64,000 bases of DNA from Sphingomonas sp. IC-11 (lineage in GTDB: Bacteria > Pseudomonadota > Alphaproteobacteria > Sphingomonadales > Sphingomonadaceae), in the NCBI RefSeq assembly GCF_021043365.1, contig NZ_JAJNDU010000001.1:892164-956163 (forward strand). Reading direction: 5' to 3'. The position numbers and the translations under genes were made by a program. Within the stretch, counting starts at the first letter, position 1; the number at the start of each line of letters is the position of its first letter. Below, in pieces: positions 1 through 8,089 of this stretch. The notes below the pieces were generated by a model. That model had not been told where the DNA came from. It ran no database searches and saw nothing but the letters and a program-made list of their open reading frames with translations.

Positions 1-858
1 GTTCACCGCTTCGGGCGCTTCCTGCTGCACCCAGTGGGAAACACCGGGGAGGCGCCGGATCGTCAGGTCCTTCACGTAACGCTCGGTGCCGTCGAGCGTC
101 TCAAGCCCGAGCGCCTTGTCCTCCTCGCCCCAGACGATCAGCGTCGGCACATCCACGTTGCCGTCGCCAAGCTCCATCGCGCCGCGGTTGCGCAGGGCAG
201 CGCGGTACCAGTTGACCATCGCGGTCAAGGCGCCAGGGCGCTGCGCCGCCTTGGCGTAGACGTCGAGCACCTCGTCCGGGAAGCGGCTCTTGTCGACGGC
301 CATGCCGCGGAACGCTTCGCGGATGCCGCGCGCATCGTTCCGCCCGAGCGACCATTCGGGCAGGAACGGAAGCTGGAAGAAGGCGACATACCAGCTGCGC
401 TTGCGCTGCGGCCCGTGCTTCAGCGCTTCCGCAAAGCACAGGGGGTGGGGCAGGTTCATCACCACCAGCCGCTCGATCGGCCGCTTCTTGCCGATTGCGA
501 ACAGCCAGGCGATTGCGCCGCCCCAATCGTGCGCCATCAGCGTCAGTTTTTTGGCGCCGCTCGCGTCGAACAGCGCGGCCGCGTCCTCCACGATCTGGTC
601 GGAACGATAGGCGGCAACACCCTTGGGGCGCGAGGAGGCGCCATAGCCGCGCTGGTTGGGGGCCCAGACGCGATAGCCCATCTCCGCCAGCAGCGGCATC
701 TGGTAGCGCCAGGAGAAGTTCAGCTCCGGGAAGCCGTGAAGGCACAGGATCAGGTGGTCGCCGCTTCCTGCCTCGGCCACCTCGAAGACACGGCCGTTGG
801 CGGCGACCTCGCGGATGGTGATGCCGCTATCGGCGGGCGGGTTCCAGCTCGGGGTCAT
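1..858 (-). CDS. Alpha/beta-fold epoxide hydrolase-like protein (3' end cut by window)
   Basis: This is an alpha/beta hydrolase of the epoxide hydrolase/haloalkane dehalogenase group, expected to open epoxides (or act on similar substrates) through an aspartyl ester. The 286 visible residues show the oxyanion motif HGFPE at 41-45, the nucleophile motif HDWGG at 110-114 (Asp111) and SHWVQQE near the visible end, which carries the likely catalytic His. Only a short C-terminus should be missing beyond base 1. The ATG overlaps the stop of the upstream SDR by ATGA, so the two are probably translated together. Epoxide hydrolase is preferred over dehalogenase because of the HGFPE and HDWGG wording; the substrate is unknown. 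Confidence 0.82.
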   Translation of the reverse strand, partial: MTPSWNPPADSGITIREVAANGRVFEVAEAGSGDHLILCLHGFPELNFSWRYQMPLLAEMGYRVWAPNQRGYGASSRPKGVAAYRSDQIVEDAAALFDASGAKKLTLMAHDWGGAIAWLFAIGKKRPIERLVVMNLPHPLCFAEALKHGPQRKRSWYVAFFQLPFLPEWSLGRNDARGIREAFRGMAVDKSRFPDEVLDVYAKAAQRPGALTAMVNWYRAALRNRGAMELGDGNVDVPTLIVWGEEDKALGLETLDGTERYVKDLTIRRLPGVSHWVQQEAPEAVN

Positions 859-1643
859 GCGGCGGCTCCCTCCGCTGCGGCGGCGGCGTAGCGATACAGG
901 TTCGGCTGGCCCGTCCAGGCGGTCTGGCCGCCGTCTGCGACGAACGCAGCGCCGGTGACGTAGGAGGCGGCGTCGGAGGCGAGAAAGGCGATCACCTCGG
1001 CCATTTCCTCCGGGGTGCCGGCGCGGCCCATGGGGATGGTATCGTGCCAGCCTGCTTCAAGGCCGGGAATCGTCTTGGCGCTGGCCGTGAGCGGCGTGGC
1101 GATCAGGCCGGGGCAGAGGCAGTTCACGCGGATGCCTTCGCGCGCGTGATCGACCGCAAGGCTGCGGGTGTAATTGATCACGCCCGCCTTGGCGGCATTG
1201 TAGGCCGTGAAGCCATAGTCGCCGCCCATGCCGGAAATTGACGCGGTGTTGACGATCGCGGTCGACCGACCCGTCATGTGCGGGATCGCCGCGCGGCAGG
1301 CGTAGAACACCGCATTCAGGTCAATCGCGATGACCCGCTCCCAGGTCTCGGGCTCGAGATCCGGCGTCCGTCCGAAGCATCCGATGCCAGCATTGTTGAC
1401 GAGAACGTCAAGCCGGCCGTGCGCTTCCACGGTCTTTGCCACCACACTCTCTACTGCGCTGCGGTCCGCCACGTCGGCGGCGAGCGCCATTCCGCCGGTT
1501 TCCCGTGCAACGGCCGCTGCCGCCTCCGGGACGAGATCGACCACCACGACATGCGCGCCTTCGCTGGCCATCAGGCGCGCCGTCGCGGCGCCGATGCCGG
1601 AGCCGCCACCGGTGATCAGCGCCACCTTGTCCTTGAACCGCAT
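855..1643 (-). CDS. SDR family NAD(P)-dependent oxidoreductase
   Basis: This classical short-chain dehydrogenase/reductase of 262 residues should interconvert an alcohol and a ketone. It has the cofactor motif TGGGSGIG at 11-18, NNAG in the middle, and the catalytic YNAAK with an upstream Ser. The C-terminal DGG is typical of FabG-like enzymes. It is the first gene of a leftward pair and its TGA overlaps the ATG of the epoxide hydrolase. It diverges from the monooxygenase/acyl-CoA dehydrogenase run across about 100 bases, which suggests a shared catabolic pathway. The substrate cannot be read from sequence. Confidence 0.88.
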   Translation of the reverse strand: MRFKDKVALITGGGSGIGAATARLMASEGAHVVVVDLVPEAAAAVARETGGMALAADVADRSAVESVVAKTVEAHGRLDVLVNNAGIGCFGRTPDLEPETWERVIAIDLNAVFYACRAAIPHMTGRSTAIVNTASISGMGGDYGFTAYNAAKAGVINYTRSLAVDHAREGIRVNCLCPGLIATPLTASAKTIPGLEAGWHDTIPMGRAGTPEEMAEVIAFLASDAASYVTGAAFVADGGQTAWTGQPNLYRYAAAAAEGAAA

Positions 1644-1693
1644 CCTGCTCTCCCCTCGTGCGGGCCGGTTGATTCGGCGCTCGCTTCAGGCCA

Positions 1694-1711
1694 TCATAAC
1701 TTTGGTTATGG
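1694..1711. promoter_or_regulatory. Candidate operator palindrome in divergent promoter region
   Basis: CATAAC-TTTG-GTTATG is a perfect 6-base inverted repeat with a 4-base centre (1695-1710), flanked by GGCC-like sequence on both sides. It lies midway between the divergent SDR and monooxygenase starts. This is the usual position for a TetR/GntR/MarR-type operator. No regulator gene is in the window, so the protein that binds it is unknown. Confidence 0.45.
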
Positions 1712-1742
1712 CCGCGGGAAGAGGGCGGCTGGGGAGACGGAC

Positions 1743-3080
1743 ATGGTGGAGAGGAAACGCGCCTGCATCATCGGCGCGGGTTGCTCGGGCTTCACGACCG
1801 CAAAGCGGCTGAAGGACGAAGGTATCTCGTTCGATTGCTTCGAGATGTCGGACGATATCGGCGGCAACTGGTACTATAAGAATCCCAACGGAAAATCAGC
1901 CTGTTACCAGTCCCTGCATATCGACACGTCGAAGTGGCGGCTGGCGTTCGAGGATTATGCGGTGCCCGCCGACTGGCCCGATTTCCCGAGCCACGCGCAG
2001 CTTTGGCAATATTTCCGCGACTATGTCGATCATTTCGGCCTGCGTCCGCTCATCACCTTCAACACCGAAGTGAAGAAGGCGGAGCGCAAGGCCGGCGGCG
2101 GCTGGCTGGTGACGCTGTCGACCGGCGAGACGCGCGAATACGAGACGCTGTTCGTGTGCAACGGCCACCATTGGGATCCGAACGTCCCGAGCTACCCGGG
2201 CAGCTTCGACAACCCGCATTTCCACGTCCACAGCTATCGCGATCCGTACGATCCGGTGGACCTTCGCGGAAAGAACGTCGTCGTCGTTGGCATGGGCAAT
2301 TCGGCGATGGACGTCGCGAGCGAACTGTCGCAGCGGCACCTCGCCAGGAACCTGTGGGTCTCAGCCCGCCGCGGCGTGTGGGTTCTCCCCAAGATGGCGG
2401 GCGGCAAACCGATGGACAAATCGGCCATGCCCACCTGGATCCCGCGCAAGATCGGCAAGGCACTCGCGCGGCGCGCGGTGAAGAAGCTGGTCGGGCGGAT
2501 GGAGGATTACGGCCTGCCCAAGCCCGATCACGAACCGCTTGACGCGCACCCCAGCGTCTCGGGCGAGTTCCTGACCCGGGCAAGCTGTGGCGACATCAAG
2601 TTCAAGCCGAACATCAAGGCGCTTGAGGGCACGCGCGTCCGCTTCGAAGATGATAGCGTCGAGGAAGTGGACGCGATCATCTACGCCACCGGCTACAGGA
2701 TCAGCTTCCCGTTCTTCGATGATCCCAAGCTGCTGCCCGATGCGCAGAACCGCTTCCCGCTGTTCAAACGCATGGTGATCCCCGGCGTGCATGATCTGTT
2801 CTTCATGGGGTTGGCGCAGCCGCTGCCGACGCTGGTTAACTTCGCGGAGCAGCAGTCGAAGCTGGTCGCCGGGTTCATGACTGGGCGGTACGCGCTTCCC
2901 TCGGTCGCAGACATGGAGCGGATCACCAAGGAAGACGAGGATCGCGAACTCGGCGATTACTACAAGTCGCAGCGGCACACGATCCAGGTCGATTTTGCGC
3001 GCTATGTCGCGGATCTTCACAAGGAAATCGCCAAGGGCGAACGCCGCGCGAAGGCGCAGACAGGGAAGCAGGCTGCATGA
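1743..3080 (+). CDS. Flavin-containing monooxygenase (FMO/Baeyer-Villiger-like)
   Basis: This class B flavoprotein monooxygenase of 445 residues uses FAD and NADPH to insert oxygen into a carbonyl or heteroatom substrate. It shows the FAD motif GAGCSG at 11-16, an FMO-like VCNGHHWDP segment, a second Rossmann motif VVGMGNSAMD for NADPH, and the ATGY motif (IIYATGY). I chose ATG 1743 because the FAD-binding strand starts directly after it; the frame stays open upstream without homology. The gene overlaps the next acyl-CoA dehydrogenase by ATGA. FMO-type is favoured over true Baeyer-Villiger oxidase because the full BVMO fingerprint is not evident. Confidence 0.85.
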   Translation: MVERKRACIIGAGCSGFTTAKRLKDEGISFDCFEMSDDIGGNWYYKNPNGKSACYQSLHIDTSKWRLAFEDYAVPADWPDFPSHAQLWQYFRDYVDHFGLRPLITFNTEVKKAERKAGGGWLVTLSTGETREYETLFVCNGHHWDPNVPSYPGSFDNPHFHVHSYRDPYDPVDLRGKNVVVVGMGNSAMDVASELSQRHLARNLWVSARRGVWVLPKMAGGKPMDKSAMPTWIPRKIGKALARRAVKKLVGRMEDYGLPKPDHEPLDAHPSVSGEFLTRASCGDIKFKPNIKALEGTRVRFEDDSVEEVDAIIYATGYRISFPFFDDPKLLPDAQNRFPLFKRMVIPGVHDLFFMGLAQPLPTLVNFAEQQSKLVAGFMTGRYALPSVADMERITKEDEDRELGDYYKSQRHTIQVDFARYVADLHKEIAKGERRAKAQTGKQAA

Positions 3081-4144
3081 CCGATACGCTGGTGCGTCCC
3101 CCCGCATCACCCACCATGCTGGACGCGGACGATCGGGCTGCGCTGGTCGACAGCGTCCGCCGGCTGCTGGCTGACCGCTGCACCGAAGCCGACGTGCGCC
3201 GGATCATGGATAGTGACACCGGGCATGATCCCGCGCTTTGGCAGGCGCTTGCCGACCTGGGCGTCGTCGGCCTGGTCGCGCCCGAAGCCGCGGGCGGGGC
3301 AGGGCTGGGCCCGATCGAGCTTGGGCTGGTGATGGAAGAGGCCGGGGCTGCATTGCTTCCCGCGCCGCTCATCTCCGCCGCCATCGCGATCACCCTCGCG
3401 CCGGATCTGCCCGGGATCGCCGACGGATCGCGCATCGCCGCGGTCGCTTTCACCGGCAGTCATGACTGGACGGGGCGAAGCGATGTCCGGCTAGACGGCG
3501 ATCGTCTGACGGGCACGGCACGCTTCGTGCCCGATGCCGCAATTGCTGACGTTATCATCGTGGCAAGCGACGATGGCGTGTTCGCGGTCGAGCGGAGCGA
3601 CGTAGAGGTGACGCCGCTGCCCGTCTTCGATCGCACGCGGCGGATGGCGGATGTCGCCTTCCGCGGCCCCGCGACGCAGATCGGCGACGCATCGCGCATC
3701 AAGGCGGCACGCGATCTCGGCATCGTGGCGCTGGCGGGCGAGCAGGCCGGCGGTGCGCGCCGGATGCTGGAAATCACCGTCGCCTACGCCACTGATCGCC
3801 ACCAGTTCGGCCGCGCGATCGGCAGCTTCCAGGCGATCAAGCACATGGCGGCGGACCTGTTGCTAGAAAGCGAATCCGCCACCTCCGCCGCGCGCGACGC
3901 AGCGCGGCAGCTGGCGGAGGGGACGGCCACCGTCGATGCCGCGGTAGCCCTTGCCGCCTTCGCCTGCGCCGATGCCTTCGTGCGCGTAGCGAAGGATGGC
4001 ATCCAGATGCACGGCGGCATCGCCTTCACATGGGACCATCCCGCCCATCTTTATCTGCGCCGTGCCCGATCGGGCGCGCAGCTGTTCGGTGACAGCAACA
4101 CCTGGCGCGAAAACTACATCCGGGCGCTGGAGGCGCAGGCATGA
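3077..4144 (+). CDS. Acyl-CoA dehydrogenase family protein (small subunit-like)
   Basis: This 355-residue acyl-CoA dehydrogenase-fold flavoprotein should take part in alpha,beta-desaturation of a CoA thioester. The C-terminal domain is recognisable (RHQFGRAIGSFQAIKH and QMHGGIAFTWDHP). At the point where many family members carry the catalytic base Glu, this protein appears to read Asp (TWDHP), so it may be the non-catalytic or altered half of a pair. It overlaps both neighbours by ATGA. Two adjacent dissimilar acyl-CoA dehydrogenases recall the heteromeric enzymes of steroid and cyclic-terpenoid breakdown; that link is inference. Confidence 0.85.
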   Translation: MTDTLVRPPASPTMLDADDRAALVDSVRRLLADRCTEADVRRIMDSDTGHDPALWQALADLGVVGLVAPEAAGGAGLGPIELGLVMEEAGAALLPAPLISAAIAITLAPDLPGIADGSRIAAVAFTGSHDWTGRSDVRLDGDRLTGTARFVPDAAIADVIIVASDDGVFAVERSDVEVTPLPVFDRTRRMADVAFRGPATQIGDASRIKAARDLGIVALAGEQAGGARRMLEITVAYATDRHQFGRAIGSFQAIKHMAADLLLESESATSAARDAARQLAEGTATVDAAVALAAFACADAFVRVAKDGIQMHGGIAFTWDHPAHLYLRRARSGAQLFGDSNTWRENYIRALEAQA

Positions 4145-5334
4145 GCATGACCGACGAACAGCTTCAGGCCGAGGTCGAGGCCTGGCTCGCAGAAAACTGG
4201 AAGGGCGTGCCGGCGCATCACGAAAGCTTCGGCCGTGATCCGCGCAGCGAGTGGCTGGCGAAAGTGCGCGACGCTGGATGGGCCGTTCCCCGTTGGGCGC
4301 CGGAATGGCAGGGCCGCGGCCTTACGAACGATCAGGCAAAGATCGTCGAGCGCGCCTTTGCGAAGCTGGGCGCGCCCGGTGCCGGGCAGGATCGCTCCAA
4401 CCTCTGGGCCAACACCGCGCTCGCGCATGCGACCGACAGCTTCAAGCGCAAGATCGTGCCGCAACTTCTCGCCGGCGAAGTTGGCATGTGCCTGCTCTAT
4501 TCCGAGCCCGGTGCGGGATCGGATCTCGCGGCAGTGCGCACGCGCGCCGACAAGGTTGATGGCGGCTGGCGCGTCACCGGGCAGAAGGTGTGGACCAGCG
4601 GCGCGCGCGTGGCGGATTATGGGATGCTCATCGCCCGCACGGATTGGGACGTGCCCAAGCACCGCGGCATCAGCTTCTTCTTCTTGCCGATGAAGCAGGA
4701 AGGCGTCGAGGTCCGCCCGCTGCGCCAGATCACCGATGAAGCCCACTTCAACGAAGTGTTCATCGACAATGCCTTCGTCCCGGAAGAAAATCTGCTCGGC
4801 CCGCTGAACGGCGGCTGGGGCGTGCTGCAGACTGCGCTGGCATACGAACGCTCCGTGATGGGCGATGCGGCGCGCGGGCCGCGCTCGGGCGCCGGCGGTC
4901 CGAAGGGCGACTATTCGCTCCTCGGTCTGGCGAAAGAGGCCGGACGGCTTGACGATCTCGTCGTGCGGCAGGACGTGGCGCAGGTGATCGCCTGGCGCGT
5001 GCTGAACAAGCTCAACACCGCCCGCGCCAAGGCGGAACTGGCGCAGGGCACCTCATCCTCGATCATGTCGCTGGGCAAGCTCGCGATGAGCCGCATCCTG
5101 CACGAGGAAGCACGCTTGCGCACGATGCTGCTTGGGCCCGAAAGCCTGCTTGAAGGGCCGGACCATCCCCGCGCAGAGGATGCGAACTTCCTCACCCTCA
5201 ACGCCTATTTCACCTCGATTGGTGGCGGGACGGACCAGATCCAGCGCAACATCATCGGGGAGCGTGTGCTGGGCCTGCCCAAGGAGCCGGAAGTCGATCG
5301 CAACATACCGTTCCGCGAGGTGCGCGCGGGCTGA
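4141..5334 (+). CDS. Acyl-CoA dehydrogenase family protein
   Basis: This full-length acyl-CoA dehydrogenase of 397 residues transfers electrons from a CoA ester to FAD. Diagnostic segments are CLLYSEPGAGSDLA (flavin/substrate binding), GQKVWTSGA, and the C-terminal GGGTDQIQRNIIGERVLGLP. It starts within the stop of the preceding acyl-CoA dehydrogenase (ATGA), so the two products are probably made together and may associate. With the monooxygenase and SDRs it looks like part of a pathway for a cyclic or branched carbonyl compound. The physiological substrate is unknown. Confidence 0.9.
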   Translation: MSMTDEQLQAEVEAWLAENWKGVPAHHESFGRDPRSEWLAKVRDAGWAVPRWAPEWQGRGLTNDQAKIVERAFAKLGAPGAGQDRSNLWANTALAHATDSFKRKIVPQLLAGEVGMCLLYSEPGAGSDLAAVRTRADKVDGGWRVTGQKVWTSGARVADYGMLIARTDWDVPKHRGISFFFLPMKQEGVEVRPLRQITDEAHFNEVFIDNAFVPEENLLGPLNGGWGVLQTALAYERSVMGDAARGPRSGAGGPKGDYSLLGLAKEAGRLDDLVVRQDVAQVIAWRVLNKLNTARAKAELAQGTSSSIMSLGKLAMSRILHEEARLRTMLLGPESLLEGPDHPRAEDANFLTLNAYFTSIGGGTDQIQRNIIGERVLGLPKEPEVDRNIPFREVRAG

Positions 5335-5416
5335 CGTCACGCAACAAAGGCAGGGCGGTGGATGGAGCACGCCAGAGGCTCCGCCAGCCGCCCTAAGCCA
5401 TATCGGGAGAGGATAA

Positions 5417-6181
5417 ATGAGCAGGGCGATTTTCATCACCGGCGGTGCCTCCGGCATCGGCCTCGCCGCCGCGCGCCGTTTCGCGCGCGAGGGCTGGACG
5501 GTCGGCATCGGCGACATCGACGACACCGGCATGCGCCGCGTGGCCGAGGAGCTGGGCGCCTTCACGACGCGGCTCGACGTGCGCGATCGTGCGGAATGGG
5601 CGGCCGCGCTGGAGGCGTTCGCGAAGCACGCCAGCAAGATCGACGTGCTGCTGAACAACGCTGGCATCGCCCGCTACGGCATGTTCGAGGAAGTGACGCC
5701 CGAGGAATCCGATCTTCAGATCGACATCAACGTGAAGGGCGTGATCAACGGCGCCTATGCCGCGCTCGATCATCTGAAGAAGACCCGCGGCCGGCTGGTG
5801 AATGTCGCGTCGGTCGCGGGAATCGTCGGCTCTCCGGGGCTGGCGGTATACTCGGCGACGAAGCATGCCATTCGCGGCCTTTCCGAGGCGCTGGACGCGG
5901 AGTTCACCCGCCACGGCGTCGACGTCACCTGCGTGATGCCGTTCTTCGTCGAAACGCCGATCCTCGATGCCGGCTCGAAAGGCAGCAATCGCACCATCCG
6001 CGATGCGATCGGCAAGTCACCTGTCTATACCGTCGACGAGGCGGCGAACGTCGTGTGGCAAGCGACGCACGGGCGCGACCGCGAATATATCGTCGGCAAG
6101 GCGGGGCGACAGGCCAATTTCGCGCGCCGCTTCATGCCCAACCGGCTGCGCAAGCGGATGAAGGCGGCTTTCGCGACCTGA
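5417..6181 (+). CDS. SDR family oxidoreductase
   Basis: This 254-residue short-chain dehydrogenase has TGGASGIG at 8-15, LLNNAG, and the catalytic YSATK. A strong ribosome site (GGAGAGGA) precedes ATG 5417. It lies 82 bases after the acyl-CoA dehydrogenase pair on the same strand and probably ends that catabolic run. The C-terminus (NRLRKRMKAAF) is basic. It converges on the DUF1801 gene, with only 10 bases between the stops. The substrate is not predictable. Confidence 0.87.
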   Translation: MSRAIFITGGASGIGLAAARRFAREGWTVGIGDIDDTGMRRVAEELGAFTTRLDVRDRAEWAAALEAFAKHASKIDVLLNNAGIARYGMFEEVTPEESDLQIDINVKGVINGAYAALDHLKKTRGRLVNVASVAGIVGSPGLAVYSATKHAIRGLSEALDAEFTRHGVDVTCVMPFFVETPILDAGSKGSNRTIRDAIGKSPVYTVDEAANVVWQATHGRDREYIVGKAGRQANFARRFMPNRLRKRMKAAFAT

Positions 6182-6191
6182 CGGCGCAGCG

Positions 6192-6620
6192 TCAGGTGCC
6201 TGGCACCCATCCCGGGATCGCCGCCGCCTGCTTAACCCAGGCGGTGAACTGCGCTGCGTCGATCGGCTCGCCCTCGAACAGGTGCAGGTAGCGCGTATTC
6301 GGATCCTTCGAGCCGACCGGCGGCTCGGGATCGAGTGCGGCGCCGCGGAAGAAGGCGACCTTCACGTATTTCGTCGTGCAGTTGAACCCGAGGAAGAAGC
6401 CCTGACCGGGCACGCCATAGAGCGGCGTGTTCCACTTCACCGCCTTTGCGACAACGGGCAGCGCCGCGACGACCAGCGCATCGATCCGCTCGCCCACGGC
6501 GCGCTTCCAGCCAAGCATGGCGGCGATATAGGCTTGCACCGGTGCGTCGCCGTCCGCCTTCGGGATCTGCGGGTTGCCGCCGGTCAACAGCACGGGCTTG
6601 CGCAGCTCCTCGGTCATCAT
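6192..6620 (-). CDS. DUF1801 domain-containing protein
   Basis: This 142-residue protein resembles the DUF1801/YdhG family (KAVKWNTPLYG and FLGFNCTTKYVKVAFF). The biochemical role of the family is not established. Two consecutive ATG codons (6620 and 6617) overlap the stop of nth, so translation is probably coupled to endonuclease III. It is the last gene of a dapB-nth-DUF1801 set in which every junction overlaps. No signal peptide or membrane segment is seen. Confidence 0.75.
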   Translation of the reverse strand: MMTEELRKPVLLTGGNPQIPKADGDAPVQAYIAAMLGWKRAVGERIDALVVAALPVVAKAVKWNTPLYGVPGQGFFLGFNCTTKYVKVAFFRGAALDPEPPVGSKDPNTRYLHLFEGEPIDAAQFTAWVKQAAAIPGWVPGT

Positions 6621-7264
6621 TCGGTTCCGGGCGGGGGCGTCTTCGGTTTGAACGCGCACAGGTCAACCACCGGGCAGCGCCAGCATTCGGGCTTGCGCGC
6701 CTTGCAGATGTAGCGGCCGTGCAGGATCAGCCAGTGGTGCGCATGAAGGCGGAACGGCTGCGGCACCGTCTTTTCCAGCTTTAGCTCCACCGCGAGCGGC
6801 GTCTTGCCCTTAGCAAGGCCAGTGCGATTGCACACCCGGAACAGATGCGTGTCGACCGCGAAGGTCTCCGCGCCGAACGCCACGTTCATGACGACGTTGG
6901 CGGTCTTGCGCCCGACGCCGGGCAGCTTCTCCAGCGCGTCCCGATCGCCCGGCACCTCGCCGCCGTGCTCGTCGATCAGTGCCTGGCTCAGCGCGATCAC
7001 GTTCTTGGCCTTGCTGTTGAACAGGCCGATCGTCTTGATGTGCTGTTTCAGGCCCTCTTCGCCCAGCGCCACCATCTGCGCCGGCGTCGTCACTTCCGCG
7101 AACAGGCGGCGCGTCGCCTTGTTGACGCCAGCGTCGGTCGCTTGGGCGGACAGCACCACCGCCACCAGCAATTGATAGGTATTGCCCGATTCCAGTTCCG
7201 TCTCGGGATGCGGATTGGCTTCGGCGAGGCGGCGGAAGAACTCGAAGACGTCCGCCTTCTTCAA
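6617..7264 (-). CDS. nth: Endonuclease III
   Basis: This 215-residue base-excision-repair DNA glycosylase/AP lyase removes oxidised pyrimidines. It carries the helix-hairpin-helix LPGVGRKTANVV with the catalytic Lys, the catalytic Asp in VDTHLFRV, and four iron-sulfur cysteines spaced C-x6-C-x2-C-x5-C near the end. The only available start in frame is TTG 7264, whose first base pairs overlap the dapB stop (TTGA). The gene sits between dapB and a DUF1801 gene in an overlapping cluster. Confidence 0.93.
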   Translation of the reverse strand: MKKADVFEFFRRLAEANPHPETELESGNTYQLLVAVVLSAQATDAGVNKATRRLFAEVTTPAQMVALGEEGLKQHIKTIGLFNSKAKNVIALSQALIDEHGGEVPGDRDALEKLPGVGRKTANVVMNVAFGAETFAVDTHLFRVCNRTGLAKGKTPLAVELKLEKTVPQPFRLHAHHWLILHGRYICKARKPECWRCPVVDLCAFKPKTPPPGTE

Positions 7265-7989
7265 AAGCCCAGCACCTCAGCCATTCCATAGCGTCCGGCT
7301 GGCCTGCCAGCGAGCCAAAGGGCGGCCTTCACCGCTCCACGCGCGAAGATCGATCGATCCTCTCCCCGATGGCCAAGTTCGATGCGCTCGCCTTCGCCGG
7401 CAAAAACGACTTGATGGTCGCCAATCACGGTTCCCCCGCGCAGCGATGAAAATCCGATCGTGCCTTCGGTTCGCGCACCGACCAGCCCTGCGCGTCCGTC
7501 GACACGCTCTTCATTGAGCGTGGTGCCTCGCCCGCGTGCGGCCGCTTCCCCGAGCAGCAAGGCGGTGCCTGAGGGCGCATCCACCTTGTGCCGATGGTGC
7601 ATCTCGACGATCTCAATATCCCATTCCGGGCCGAGCCGCTGCGCCGCCTGCTGCACCAGAATGCCAAGCAACGTGACGCCAAGAGAGGTATTGCCGGTCT
7701 GCAGCACGGCGATCGTTTCTGCCGCTCGATCGATGAGCGCATGATGGGTTGCGTTCAGGCCAGTCGTCCCGATCACAATGGGGGTACCAGCCGCCACCGC
7801 GGCGGCCAGATGAGCCTCGAGCGCCGCAGGGGTCGAGAAATCCACAAGAACGTCGGCATCATGTGCCAACGGAACGGGATCCTCGCGGGCATCCACACCA
7901 CCGGCAATGGAGGCGCCTTCGTCTCCGGCGATGGCAGCGATGACGCGTCCCATCCGCCCCGCGCTTCCGTAGATGCCGATCGCGGTCAT
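7261..7989 (-). CDS. dapB: 4-hydroxy-tetrahydrodipicolinate reductase
   Basis: This 242-residue enzyme makes tetrahydrodipicolinate in the lysine/diaminopimelate pathway. It has an N-terminal GSAGRMGR nucleotide-binding loop, VDFSTP, GTTGL, and the active-site stretch EMHHRHKVDAPSGTA. The length is slightly shorter than the E. coli enzyme, as is common in sphingomonads. It heads the dapB-nth-DUF1801 overlapping set and diverges from the sirtuin gene across about 100 bases. Confidence 0.93.
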   Translation of the reverse strand: MTAIGIYGSAGRMGRVIAAIAGDEGASIAGGVDAREDPVPLAHDADVLVDFSTPAALEAHLAAAVAAGTPIVIGTTGLNATHHALIDRAAETIAVLQTGNTSLGVTLLGILVQQAAQRLGPEWDIEIVEMHHRHKVDAPSGTALLLGEAAARGRGTTLNEERVDGRAGLVGARTEGTIGFSSLRGGTVIGDHQVVFAGEGERIELGHRGEDRSIFARGAVKAALWLAGRPAGRYGMAEVLGF

Positions 7990-8089
7990 GCGTTTCCCTT
8001 AATGCTTGTTAGCGCCCCGATACCGCCCGACACCACCCGCGTCGAGTGGGCCACATTCATCAACGTCGCATGTCTCTACGGCATCGATT

